From JBFEYJ01 sp041546305 (GTDB lineage: Bacteria > Pseudomonadota > Gammaproteobacteria > Thiohalomonadales > Thiohalomonadaceae): DNA of 31,153 nt. The stretch spans positions 1 through 31,153 of the forward strand of contig JBFEWO010000015.1 in assembly GCA_041546305.1 (NCBI GenBank), written 5' to 3'. The notes under the pieces were generated by a model, which saw only the letters and a program-made list of their open reading frames with translations, searched no databases and was not told the origin of the DNA. Position numbers and translations under genes: made by a program. Shown here in pieces: positions 1 through 9,591 of the stretch (the first letter of the stretch is position 1; every line of letters begins with the position of its first letter).

Positions 1-81
1 AAAGTAATTGCGAAACCGTTCAGCCGACAATTGCCATGTCTCTACAGTCAATAAGACCGTCCCTGGCCGTTGCTGTACTGA

Positions 82-1296
<1,215 letters not shown>

Positions 1297-1419
1297 GACA
1301 ACTCCCGCTTGAGATTCACAGATCCGTGCCCGGAGGCCGGGGTCACAAAATGAAAGCGAAAGTATAACTGAGGGCAGGGCTTGCTGACTATGGAGCAGCC
1401 ACACGCAGAGCCACAGGAA

Positions 1420-1455
1420 AAGTAAAAGGGAGCAGGATTGTCTCCTGCTCCCTTT
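1420..1455 (-). terminator. Intrinsic terminator after nifJ
   Basis: A perfect 13-bp inverted repeat (1425-1437 with 1443-1455) encloses a 5-nt loop. Read on the minus strand it is followed by TTTTACTTTTCC. It begins 31 bp past the nifJ stop codon and would end the PFOR operon before argG. Confidence 0.8.
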
Positions 1456-1485
1456 CTCTTCCAATCCTTCGGTTCTACCTGTCCT

Positions 1486-4400
1486 TTACATCGTTGGCTG
1501 GAACTCGGCCGGTTCCTGTTCGGCCATGTGCTCATAGGTCTGCCAACGCAGGTCCAGCGACTCCTGTGCCAGCGCCATCAGGCGTTTGGCCTCCATCGGG
1601 TTGCTCTTCTGCAACAGCTTGTAGCGCTGTTCGCTGTAGGCAAACTCCTCCAGCTTCATCGTCGGACGGGTGGAGTCGAGGATAAACGGCTTGCGGCCAG
1701 CCTTACGCAGCTCCGGATTGTAGCGAATCAGCGGCCAGTAGCCGGAGTCCACCGCCTTCTGCTGCTGCTCAAGGCCCTTGCGCAGGTCGATACCGTGGGC
1801 GATACAGGGGCTGTAGGCGAGGATGATGGATGGCCCTGGATAGGCCTCCGCCTCACGCATCGCCTGCAGGGTCTGCTGCGGATTGGCGCCCATCGCCACA
1901 CGGGCAACATAGACATTACCGTAGGAGATCGCCTGCAAGGCCAGGTCCTTCTTGGTCACCGCCTTACCTGCGGCGGCAAACTTGGCGGTCGCCGCGATCG
2001 GGGTCGACTTGGAAGCCTGACCACCGGTATTGGAGTAGACCTCGGTATCGAGCACCAACACATTGATGTTGCGGCCGGAGGCCAGCGCGTGGTCGAGACC
2101 GGCCGAGCCAATGTCGTAGGCCCAGCCGTCACCACCGACCAGCCATACGCTGCGACGCACCAGATGATCGGCGACGGTGAGAAGCGCCTTGGCTCGTGGG
2201 TCATCGATCTCCTTGAGGCGACGCTTGAGTTCATGAACCCGCTCGCGCTGACGTGCCATCTGCGTACCGATCTGCTGATTGGTGTCCATCAGCGAGTCGA
2301 TGAACGCCTGATCGAAGTGGTCGGTCATGCTCGCCAATAGATCCTTGGCCATCGCCATCTGCTGGTCGGCGGAGACGCGCATTCCAAGACCGAACTCCGC
2401 ATTGTCCTCAAACAGGGAATTGGACCAGGCCGGGCCGCGGCCCTCCTTGTTCACCGACCAGGGAGTGGCCGGCAGGTTGCCCCCGTAGATGGAGGAACAA
2501 CCGGTGGCGTTAGCCACCAGCAGGCGTGGACCAAACAGCTGGGTCAGCAGGCGCACATAGGGGGTCTCGCCACAGCCGGCACAGGCGCCGGAGAACTCGA
2601 ACAACGGCTCCAGGTACTGGGCGCCGCGGACAGAGGCAAAGTTGACCGTATTGCGGCGATTGACCGGGATGGTCTCGAAGAAGGCAATGTTCTGCTTGCC
2701 TGATTCGAGGATCGGGGTCTTGTCGGCCATGTTGATCGCCTTGCGCGATTTGTCCTTGAGGTCATAGGCCGGACAAGCCTCGACGCACAGACCGCAGCCG
2801 GTGCAATCCTCCACATAGATCTGCAGGGTATAGCGGGTCTCGGGGAAACCGCGTGCGGTCACCGGCGCCGACTCGAAGGTGGCCGGAGCGTTACCCAGAG
2901 TATCCTCATGATAGAAACGGGCGCGAATGACGCTGTGCGGACAGACGAAGGAGCAGTTGCCGCATTGGATGCAGACCTCCGGCTCCCACTTCGGCACGAA
3001 GTCAGCGATATTGCGCTTCTCCCAACGTGCAGTGCCACTGGGGTAGGTACCGTCGACCGGGATCTTGGAGACCGGCAGATCATCACCACGCCCGATCAGC
3101 ATCGGTGCGGTCACCTCCTTAACGAAGGCCGGCGCCAGCTCGGAGACCGCCGGCTTCATGCCGCGCTTGGAACTGATGCGGTCAGGGACCTTGACCTGAT
3201 GCAGATGATCCAGCGAGGCATCCACCGCCTTGAAGTTGAGCTGCACGATATCGGCGCCCTTACGCATATAGGTCTTCTCGATCGCCGCTTTGATCTTGGC
3301 GATCGCCTCATCGCGCGGCAGCACCCCGGAGAGGGCAAAAAAGCAGGTCTGCATGATGGTGTTGATACGACGGCCCATGCCCGCCTCACGCGCAACGGTG
3401 GAGGCGTCGATCACATAGAACTCGATGTGCTTGTCGATGATCTGCTGTTGTACCGGTTCGGGCAGTTCGTCCCATACCTTGTCGGGACCGACCGGGCTGT
3501 TGAGCAGGAACACCGCGCCGTCAGCCGCCTTGTCCAGCATTTCCACCTGGTCGATGAAGTTGGACTTGTGGCAGGCGATGAAGTTGGCCGAGGTGATCAG
3601 ATACGGAGCGCGGATCTCGTCAGGACCGAAACGCAGGTGTGAGGTGGTCTGCGAACCGGCCTTCTTCGAGTCGTAGACGAAATAGCCCTGGCAGTAGAGA
3701 TCGGTGCTCTCGCCGATGATCTTGATCGAGTTCTTGTTGGCCGAGACGGTACCGTCGGAACCCAGACCAAAGAACATGGCGCGGGTGACATTGGCCGGTT
3801 CGATATCGAAGCTCTCATCGTAATCGATGGAGGTGTGGGTCACGTCGTCGTTGATGCCAACGGTGAAGTGGTTCTTCGGCTTGTCCGCGACTAGGTTGTC
3901 GAACACCCCCTTGGCCATGGCCGGGGTGAACTCCTTGGAAGAGAGGCCGTAACGGCCACCGATGACCTTCGGCATGGCATCAATCATGCCATTGTTGAAG
4001 GCCTCAGCCAGGGCAGTGATGACATCCTGATACAGCGGCTCACCAGCACCACCCGGCTCCTTGGTGCGATCCAGCACCGCAATGCGCTTAACGCTTTTCG
4101 GCAGCGCAGCGACAAGGTGTTCCATGCTGAAGGGGCGGAACAGGCGTACACTGACGACGCCAAACTTGCGACCTTCTGCGTTGAGCTTCTTGATGGTCTC
4201 TTCCACTACCTGCACGCCGGAACCCATCATCACGACGACGTCGGTGGCATCCTCGGCACCGAAGTACTCGAACAGCTTGTACTGGCGACCGGTGAGCGCC
4301 GCCAACTGATCCATGGTCTCCTGGATGATGCCCGGCACCGCGTTGTAGAACGGGTTAGCACTCTCGCGGCCCTGGAAGTAAACGTCCGGATTCTGCGCGG

Positions 4401-5064
4401 TACCGCGGATGAACGGATTGTCCGGATTCAGTGCGCGATTGCGGTGGGCGAAAACCAGCTCCTCGTTGATCATTGCGCGGATCTGCTCATCCGGGATCAG
4501 CTTGATTTTATTGATCTCGTGCGAGGTGCGGAAACCGTCGAAGAAGTTGATGAACGGCACACGCGCCTTCAAGGTGGCCGCATGGGCAATCAGCGCTGAG
4601 TCGTGTGCTTCCTGCACCGAGTTGGAGGCGAGCATGGCAAAGCCGGTCATTCGCGCGGCCATTACATCCTGGTGGTCACCGAAGATGGAAAGCGCCTGCG
4701 CCGCGATGGAGCGGGCCGCCACGTGGAACACGGTGGAAGTCAGCTCACCGGCGATTTTGTACATATTGGGCAGCATCAGCAGCAGGCCCTGGGAGGCGGT
4801 GAAGGTGGTGGTCAAGGCACCGGTCTGCAGAGCACCGTGCGCAGTACCGGCCGCACCGCCCTCGCTCTGCATCTCAATGACCTGCGGTACCTGCCCCCAG
4901 ATATTCTTCACCCCCTGGGTCGCCCACAGGTCGGAAAGTTCCGACATATCGGATGAGGGGGTAATGGGGTAAATAGAGCAGATATCGCTGACGCGATAGG
5001 CGATATGGGCGACGGCATTGCCGCCGTCGACGGTGACCTGCTTGGGCTTGTTCTGTTCACTCAT
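1486..5064 (-). CDS. nifJ: Pyruvate:ferredoxin (flavodoxin) oxidoreductase
   Basis: This enzyme interconverts pyruvate, CoA and oxidised ferredoxin with acetyl-CoA, CO2 and reduced ferredoxin, using thiamine diphosphate and three 4Fe-4S clusters. The protein is a single 1192-residue chain, the normal length of the homodimeric one-chain PFOR. Domains in order are the pyrimidine-binding half with YPITPSSDMSE (about 33-43), the gamma-type domain, and a two-cluster ferredoxin insert with CIQCGNCSFVCP (about 697) and CTGCGLCVEACP (about 752). Next comes the TPP-binding half with CAGCGETPYVRL (about 825), GGDGWAYDIG (about 975) and a NTGGQASKSTP stretch (about 1011). All expected cluster cysteines appear to be present. 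It starts 4 bp after the stop of the GltD-like oxidoreductase, so the two are almost certainly co-transcribed. Function is firm; the physiological direction (pyruvate oxidation or reductive carboxylation) cannot be read from sequence. Confidence 0.97.
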   Translation of the reverse strand: MSEQNKPKQVTVDGGNAVAHIAYRVSDICSIYPITPSSDMSELSDLWATQGVKNIWGQVPQVIEMQSEGGAAGTAHGALQTGALTTTFTASQGLLLMLPNMYKIAGELTSTVFHVAARSIAAQALSIFGDHQDVMAARMTGFAMLASNSVQEAHDSALIAHAATLKARVPFINFFDGFRTSHEINKIKLIPDEQIRAMINEELVFAHRNRALNPDNPFIRGTAQNPDVYFQGRESANPFYNAVPGIIQETMDQLAALTGRQYKLFEYFGAEDATDVVVMMGSGVQVVEETIKKLNAEGRKFGVVSVRLFRPFSMEHLVAALPKSVKRIAVLDRTKEPGGAGEPLYQDVITALAEAFNNGMIDAMPKVIGGRYGLSSKEFTPAMAKGVFDNLVADKPKNHFTVGINDDVTHTSIDYDESFDIEPANVTRAMFFGLGSDGTVSANKNSIKIIGESTDLYCQGYFVYDSKKAGSQTTSHLRFGPDEIRAPYLITSANFIACHKSNFIDQVEMLDKAADGAVFLLNSPVGPDKVWDELPEPVQQQIIDKHIEFYVIDASTVAREAGMGRRINTIMQTCFFALSGVLPRDEAIAKIKAAIEKTYMRKGADIVQLNFKAVDASLDHLHQVKVPDRISSKRGMKPAVSELAPAFVKEVTAPMLIGRGDDLPVSKIPVDGTYPSGTARWEKRNIADFVPKWEPEVCIQCGNCSFVCPHSVIRARFYHEDTLGNAPATFESAPVTARGFPETRYTLQIYVEDCTGCGLCVEACPAYDLKDKSRKAINMADKTPILESGKQNIAFFETIPVNRRNTVNFASVRGAQYLEPLFEFSGACAGCGETPYVRLLTQLFGPRLLVANATGCSSIYGGNLPATPWSVNKEGRGPAWSNSLFEDNAEFGLGMRVSADQQMAMAKDLLASMTDHFDQAFIDSLMDTNQQIGTQMARQRERVHELKRRLKEIDDPRAKALLTVADHLVRRSVWLVGGDGWAYDIGSAGLDHALASGRNINVLVLDTEVYSNTGGQASKSTPIAATAKFAAAGKAVTKKDLALQAISYGNVYVARVAMGANPQQTLQAMREAEAYPGPSIILAYSPCIAHGIDLRKGLEQQQKAVDSGYWPLIRYNPELRKAGRKPFILDSTRPTMKLEEFAYSEQRYKLLQKSNPMEAKRLMALAQESLDLRWQTYEHMAEQEPAEFQPTM

Positions 5065-5068
5065 AAAC

Positions 5069-6736
5069 TTATCTCTTGTTCTCCGGTGCGGTGCCGGTGA
5101 CGTTAGCGGAGGCGCTCTCGGGGATCATTTCGATTGCATGACAGGGACACTGCTCCTGGCAGGTGCCACAGCCAGTACACAGGCTATAGTCATAGCGGTA
5201 CTTCTTGCCCGGGCCGAGCTTGATGATGGCATCCTCGGGGCAGGAGCCATAGCAGCCGTCGCACTCGAAACAGTTACCGCAAGAGAGACAGCGCTTGGCC
5301 TCATAGATCGCATCCTGCTCGCTGATGCCCTGCAGGATCTCCTCGAAGCCGCCAAGGCGCTGCGACAGCGGTAGGTGCTGCTGCTCGGTCATTGGCGCCT
5401 CGGTGCGATACCACAGGTGCAGTTTCTCATGGTGGATGATCGGATGCTTGGGACGCGGGTGATAGTTTTCACCACGCAGCCAGGCATCGATATTACGGGC
5501 CGCCTTCTTGCCGTGGCCGGTAGCGATGGTCACGGAGCGCTCGGAGGGCACCATGTCGCCGCCGGCAAAGATGCCGGGGGCACCGGTCATCATGTTGTCG
5601 CCGACGATGACGGTACCGTCGGCCTTGAACTCGATACCGGAGACACGGCCGAGGAAACCGGTGTCAGTCTCCTGGCCCACCGCGAGAATCAGCGAATCGG
5701 CCTCCAGTTTCTCGAATTTGCCGGTGGGACGCGGACGGCCATCTTCGCCCAGCTCCATCACCTCGACCTCAATGGTGGCACCGTCAATCTCCTTGATCGA
5801 ACGCAGCCAGTTTATCTTGACACCCTCTTCCAGGGCCTCATCCGCCTCAAAGTCGTGGGCCGCCATATTGTCACGGTCACGGCGGTAGATGATCATCGCC
5901 TCATCCACTCCCATGCGCTTAGCCACGCGGGCAGCGTCCATCGCGGTGTTGCCTCCGCCGTAGATGGCAACGCGACGGCCGAGTTGCACCGGCTCGCCGT
6001 TCTCCACGCTCTTGAGGAAGCTCACCGCATCCATCATCCCTTTGGCATCGCGTGCCGGGATATCGATCTTTTTCGACAGATGCGCACCGACCGCAACAAA
6101 AACCGCATCGAAATTGCCGGCGGCTTTCTCGGCCATCACATCATCCACCCGGTGATTGAGGTGAATCTTCACCCCCATCTCCTCGACGCGGGCAATCTCC
6201 TGTTCCAGCTCCTTGCGTGGCATACGGTAAGCGGGTATCCCGAAGTGGATCATGCCACCGGCTACCGGACCGGCTTCGAATATCTCAACAGTGTGACCCA
6301 GGCGGGTCAGGTGATAGGCCGCGGACAGGCCACTGGGTCCGCCACCCACCACCATCACCCGCTTGCCGCCAGGGCGTGCCTTATACTGGGGTTTCCAGCC
6401 ATGCTCCATCGCCAGGTCGCCGAGGAAACGCTCGACCGCATGGATACTCACCTCCTGATCGGTGTAGGCGCGGTTGCAGGCGGTTTCGCATGGGTGGTAG
6501 CAAACCCGGCCGTGGATTGCCGGGAACGGGTTGTTCTCGATGAGCTTCTGCCAGGCCTCCTCATAACGGCCGGCTTGGGCCAGATCGAGCCAGCCCTGGA
6601 TATCCTCGCCCGCCGGACAAGCGTTGTTACACGGCGGCAGGTAATCCATGTAAACGGGACGGCGTGAGCGCAGTGCTCCGGTGCCCTGGGCAATCAAACC
6701 TGGAGCCAGGTTGGCTGTCATATCCTTCGAATTCAT
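5069..6736 (-). CDS. GltD-like FAD/Fe-S NAD(P) oxidoreductase, PFOR partner
   Basis: This 555-residue protein resembles the glutamate synthase small subunit family with added ferredoxin modules. The N-terminal cysteine block begins CNNACPAGEDIQGWL (about 36) and ends HPCETACNR (about 82-90), as in GltD/DPD-type Fe-S domains. An FAD Rossmann motif VVGGGPSGLSAA follows at about 129, and a second NAD(P)-binding motif YGGGNTAMDAARVAKR at about 260. The C-terminus carries CLSCGNCFECDGCYGSCP (about 485) and CTGCGTCQEQCP (about 518), a ferredoxin-like arrangement. No glutamate synthase large subunit is nearby; instead nifJ follows after 4 bp. I infer that it moves electrons between PFOR-reduced ferredoxin and NAD(P)H, or serves as an electron-accepting subunit. 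The family assignment is solid, but the partner and nucleotide preference are inferred. The upstream ATG is preceded by a modest AGAGAAAG ribosome-binding site. Confidence 0.85.
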   Translation of the reverse strand: MNSKDMTANLAPGLIAQGTGALRSRRPVYMDYLPPCNNACPAGEDIQGWLDLAQAGRYEEAWQKLIENNPFPAIHGRVCYHPCETACNRAYTDQEVSIHAVERFLGDLAMEHGWKPQYKARPGGKRVMVVGGGPSGLSAAYHLTRLGHTVEIFEAGPVAGGMIHFGIPAYRMPRKELEQEIARVEEMGVKIHLNHRVDDVMAEKAAGNFDAVFVAVGAHLSKKIDIPARDAKGMMDAVSFLKSVENGEPVQLGRRVAIYGGGNTAMDAARVAKRMGVDEAMIIYRRDRDNMAAHDFEADEALEEGVKINWLRSIKEIDGATIEVEVMELGEDGRPRPTGKFEKLEADSLILAVGQETDTGFLGRVSGIEFKADGTVIVGDNMMTGAPGIFAGGDMVPSERSVTIATGHGKKAARNIDAWLRGENYHPRPKHPIIHHEKLHLWYRTEAPMTEQQHLPLSQRLGGFEEILQGISEQDAIYEAKRCLSCGNCFECDGCYGSCPEDAIIKLGPGKKYRYDYSLCTGCGTCQEQCPCHAIEMIPESASANVTGTAPENKR

Positions 6737-6802
6737 AACTTTCTCTCGCGTTTCAAAGAGTTACGGTGTACGCAGTGACACATGGCGCACAAAATGGGGG
6801 GC

Positions 6803-6859
6803 ATTGTACATGACTGCTATGGAAATCAATACTGTGTATTAAAATAAACAATACATAGT
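6803..6859 (-). promoter_or_regulatory. Candidate promoter/operator of the PFOR operon
   Basis: In the divergent gap between the PFOR operon and the RibD-like gene lies an imperfect inverted repeat, ACTGTGTATT (6831-6840) and AATACATAGT (6850-6859), with one mismatch and a 9-bp spacer. Just downstream on the minus strand are TTGATT (6824-6829) and TACAAT (6803-6808), but the spacing is 15 bp, shorter than ideal. A regulator site is plausible; no known consensus such as FNR is matched. Confidence 0.25.
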
Positions 6860-6950
6860 TCACAGATAGTTAACTTTCTTGATAACCGCATTTGCCAACC
6901 GCCACGAGCAAGAAAAACATACAAACCGGAGGCTGCATCGAGGGACTGCT

Positions 6951-7838
6951 ATGCTTGAAGCAATGGCCAGCCGTGTAAAGCCGATGGTTCCGAACTACCC
7001 AAGCCTTCACCAGCTTTTCCCTTGCAGACAGCAACAAGTGAGCGCTTCGGGGCTTTATCTCCAGCATCTGCTGCAACGCAAGGGCAGCAAGGATCGGCCT
7101 TTTGTCTACACCAACTACGTCACCACCCTCGATGGACGCATCGCGCTGGCTTATCCGCATACTGCTCACGTCAGCATCCCGGCCGATATCACCAGCGAAA
7201 TCGACCAGCGCCTTTACCAGGAACTGGCAGCGCAGGCCGATGTCCTGCTGACCAGTGGCCGTTATTTGCGGCATCTGGGTGAAGGTAGGGCACAACACCT
7301 CCCACCCATCAGTGACGATTGTCCGGACCTGCTGCAATGGCGCCGCGAACAAGGACTGGAGCAGCAACCTGCTGTCGTCGTTCTCTCACGCAGTCTCGAT
7401 CTGCCACTGCAAACGCTGACCTCACTCGGACGTAGGGTCTATGTGGCCACCGGCAGTGGCGCTGACAAACGCAAACTTGCCGCCATTGCAGAGACCGGCG
7501 TATCGATTCTGTTAAGTGGCAAAGGAAAGGGTGTGGAAGGCTGCGAACTGGTCGATGAGCTGGGGATGATGGGCTATACCAGCATCTACTCTATTGCGGG
7601 GCCCGCCCTGCTCGATACACTGCTGCGCGCCGGCAAGGTAGACCGACTCTATCTGACCCAGGTCCACATGCTCTTTGGCGGAGAAAATTACGAGACACTT
7701 CTTGAAGGCCCCCTGCTTTCGCCGGCGGCCCGTTTCCGTCTCGACTCACTTTATTATGATCAAGGCGCAGCAGAACGCCCCCCGCAATCCTTTGCGGTAT
7801 TTGTTAAAGCACGCCCCGAATCCCGCACCTCAGGTTGA
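6951..7838 (+). CDS. RibD C-terminal domain (DHFR-like) reductase
   Basis: The 295-residue protein belongs to the RibD C-terminal/dihydrofolate-reductase-like superfamily, whose members reduce the ribose of a pyrimidine intermediate of riboflavin synthesis or other pterin- or deazaflavin-like substrates with NADPH. Seen in the sequence are the opening strand RPFVYTNYVTTLDGRIAL (about residues 43-60), the nucleotide-binding turn YSIAGPALLDTLLRAG, and the closing segment KVDRLYLTQVHMLFGG. There is no deaminase domain, so it is not a complete bifunctional RibD, and no riboflavin genes are adjacent. Its substrate is therefore unknown. A TTG codon at 6879 could add 24 residues. The ATG at 6951 is preferred because GAGGG sits 6 nt upstream and the extra residues look non-coding. 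Its 3' end overlaps the convergent methyltransferase by 79 bp. Confidence 0.8.
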   Translation: MLEAMASRVKPMVPNYPSLHQLFPCRQQQVSASGLYLQHLLQRKGSKDRPFVYTNYVTTLDGRIALAYPHTAHVSIPADITSEIDQRLYQELAAQADVLLTSGRYLRHLGEGRAQHLPPISDDCPDLLQWRREQGLEQQPAVVVLSRSLDLPLQTLTSLGRRVYVATGSGADKRKLAAIAETGVSILLSGKGKGVEGCELVDELGMMGYTSIYSIAGPALLDTLLRAGKVDRLYLTQVHMLFGGENYETLLEGPLLSPAARFRLDSLYYDQGAAERPPQSFAVFVKARPESRTSG

Positions 7839-8467
7839 CGAGCGCTTACAGTCGGCTGATTACGCAAGTGTAACAGCGTCCAGTAGCCAAAGGCGTTGAC
7901 CGGCAGCGTTTCAAGTAATGGCAAACCAGCCAGCGTCACAAACTCCGTCAACGGAAAAACCGGACGAAAGCCAATCAATTTGGCAAAGGGGGCCGCCAGA
8001 TTTTCCAGCCAGTGCATGCTATGGCCTTGTTGGCTGAAATGGTTGACCACATAGATATCAGCGCCAGGGCGACAGACCCGGCGGATCTCACGCATCATCG
8101 CGTCCGGATCCGGCACCACCGAGGCAACGTACATCACCGCCACCTTATCGAAGGTGTTATCGCCAAATGCCAGTTGCTGTGCATCCATGTGCAACAGCGA
8201 AACATGCTCCCAGCCGGCACGCCTGACTTTGCTCGCCGCCTTGGCGAGCATATCGGTGGAGAGATCGATCCCGGTGATATATGTATCCGCAGGATAGTAA
8301 CGCAACGACAAGCCGGTACCGACACCGATTTCGAGCACCGTATCGCCGGGTTGGCAGGCCATGCGTTCGACCATCCTTTTGCGCCCCGGGTCAAATACTG
8401 GCCCGAACAGGACATCATAGATACCCGCATAACGGCGATACGCTGAGAGCACTGAATGGGTGTCCAT
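7760..8467 (-). CDS. SAM-dependent methyltransferase, PmtA-like
   Basis: This 235-residue class I methyltransferase has motif I VLEIGVGTGLSLRYYP (about 45-60), an acidic end of strand 2 (TGIDLSTDML), MDAQQLAFGDNTFDKV for motifs II/III, and a hydrophobic, aromatic-rich C-terminal half (HFSQQGHSMHWLENLAAPFAKLIGF, here only noted as a lipid-facing candidate segment in pieces HFSQQGHSMHW and LAAPFAKLIGF). The pattern matches phosphatidylethanolamine N-methyltransferase of the PmtA group, which makes phosphatidylcholine precursors at the membrane, though the related UbiE/arsenite-type families cannot be excluded. The start at 8467 is supported by a strong GGAGGAG four bases upstream; the frame is open 11 codons further. 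The last about 26 residues lie antisense to the RibD-like gene and are rich in Arg and Ser, so the true C-terminus may have been extended by loss of an earlier stop. Confidence 0.75.
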   Translation of the reverse strand: MDTHSVLSAYRRYAGIYDVLFGPVFDPGRKRMVERMACQPGDTVLEIGVGTGLSLRYYPADTYITGIDLSTDMLAKAASKVRRAGWEHVSLLHMDAQQLAFGDNTFDKVAVMYVASVVPDPDAMMREIRRVCRPGADIYVVNHFSQQGHSMHWLENLAAPFAKLIGFRPVFPLTEFVTLAGLPLLETLPVNAFGYWTLLHLRNQPTVSARQPEVRDSGRALTNTAKDCGGRSAAP

Positions 8468-8669
8468 CGACTCCTCCAGACAAAATATTGAATGGCTCAC
8501 CGGCGCCCCGTTCCTGCTTGGACAAAGAATATGGGGCTGCCGGCCAATCCACAGAAAAAATCAGCGTAGACGCCGAAATGGAGAGACTCAAATGGAAGGA
8601 TTCAGGTCGAAAATCAAAGTCAGGCTGAAAGGCGACACTCTCGCGCCTTCAGGCTCCAGTTTAAGTGCC
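8468..8669. other. Intergenic stretch, no gene seen
   Basis: This part of the roughly 325-bp gap upstream of the methyltransferase contains its ribosome-binding site (8468-8478 region) and presumably its promoter. Short open frames cross it, but none has a good start or recognisable protein features. Confidence 0.5.
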
Positions 8670-8759
8670 TGTCATTGCAAGGAACGGCGCTAACGAGCGA
8701 AGCAATCTGTCGACGACAGTAGCATGACGTAAGATTGTTTCGCTTCACTCGCAATGACA
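8670..8759. repeat. REP/MITE-like palindromic element
   Basis: The 90-bp element begins TGTCATTGC and ends GCAATGACA. The right arm, reverse-complemented, reads TGTCATTGCGAGTGAAGCG followed by AAACAATCT. The left arm has the same ends (TGTCATTGCAAGG ... GAGCGAAGCAATCT) with about 11 extra bases inside. Between the arms is a short unpaired core (GTCGACGACAGTAGCATGACGTA). This is the familiar non-coding palindromic family scattered between genes in many proteobacterial genomes. It lies downstream of the M48 peptidase gene and could fold in its transcript. Confidence 0.75.
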
Positions 8760-8793
8760 AACCCAGGAACGATCTCGTGCTGAGAACGTCTAT

Positions 8794-9591
8794 TTAGCGC
8801 CTGGCTTTGGCCTGCTCGTAGTAAGGCATCATCTGCTCGGCGAGTGTACGCAAGTTTTCCTGGCGATTGGCCGGGCTGGGGTGGGTGCTGAGAAACTCGG
8901 GCGGATTGGCCCCGCCGACCTGGCCCATTTTCTGCCATAGGGTCACGGCAGCCCGAGGGTCATAACCGGCCTTGGCCGCCAGTTCGATACCGATGCGATC
9001 TGCCTCCCGCTCCGAGGTACGGCTGTTCGGCAGCTGGATGGCAAGGGTAGCGGCCAATGCACCCAGCGCAGCGGCCTGTTCGGGCTTGTCACTGGCAGCG
9101 CTGATCACGCCAAGTCCCAGCGAGGTGGCCATCGCCACCGACATCCGCTCAGCCGTATGATTGGCCAGGGCATGGGAGATCTCGTGCCCCATCACCTGGG
9201 CCAGTTCATCATCGGTTGGATTGAGCTTTTGCAGCAGACCGGTATAGACCGCCATCTTGCCACCAGCCATGCACCAGGCATTGACCTGCTCCGGATCGTC
9301 GATGACCCTCACTTCCCACTCCCAGTTTCGCGTCGCCGGCCGCATGATCCCGGCCTGCTCCACCAGCCCGTCAGTGATCGTCTGCACCCGTCGCAATATC
9401 GCGGGATCGGAAACGAGCTTGCCCTCCTTGTTGAGGTCCGCGACAGTGCTGGTATATGCCTCCTTCGAGTAGGCGATCGCCTGGTTTTCAGAGACCAACA
9501 TCAGCTGACTGCGACCTGTCGGGCTGGTGGCACACGAAGCCAGCAACAGCAGGAACGCAAACAAGCCCAGTTTACCGATGTGTAATTGCAT
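8794..9591 (-). CDS. M48 family metallopeptidase lipoprotein
   Basis: This is a 265-residue periplasm-facing zinc protease. It starts with a lipoprotein signal peptide ending in the lipobox LLASC with Cys20, followed by Ala, which predicts outer-membrane sorting. The catalytic HEISH motif is at 136-140 and the third zinc ligand lies in the EREADRIG segment (Glu196). The C-terminal STHPSPANRQENL is typical of the M48C group that includes LoiP/YcaL and BepA. There is no TPR extension, so it is closer to LoiP/YcaL than to BepA. These proteases act in outer-membrane protein quality control. It is a single-gene unit; the next gene upstream diverges and the REP-like element lies downstream. Confidence 0.9.
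   Translation of the reverse strand: MQLHIGKLGLFAFLLLLASCATSPTGRSQLMLVSENQAIAYSKEAYTSTVADLNKEGKLVSDPAILRRVQTITDGLVEQAGIMRPATRNWEWEVRVIDDPEQVNAWCMAGGKMAVYTGLLQKLNPTDDELAQVMGHEISHALANHTAERMSVAMATSLGLGVISAASDKPEQAAALGALAATLAIQLPNSRTSEREADRIGIELAAKAGYDPRAAVTLWQKMGQVGGANPPEFLSTHPSPANRQENLRTLAEQMMPYYEQAKARR

Noticed and set aside
1297..1464. An N-terminal extension of argG with a hydrophobic stretch that looks like a signal peptide
   Set aside because: Argininosuccinate synthase is cytoplasmic, the family starts at MSDVKK, and the extension runs into the nifJ terminator.
1438..2340. A 300-codon open frame on the plus strand inside nifJ
   Set aside because: It lies wholly antisense to a well-conserved gene, has no recognisable family features, and is of the kind produced by GC-rich codon use.
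5375..6667. A 430-codon plus-strand open frame opposite the GltD-like gene
   Set aside because: The minus-strand frame has clear cofactor motifs; the antisense translation is His/Gly/Arg-rich and resembles no protein.
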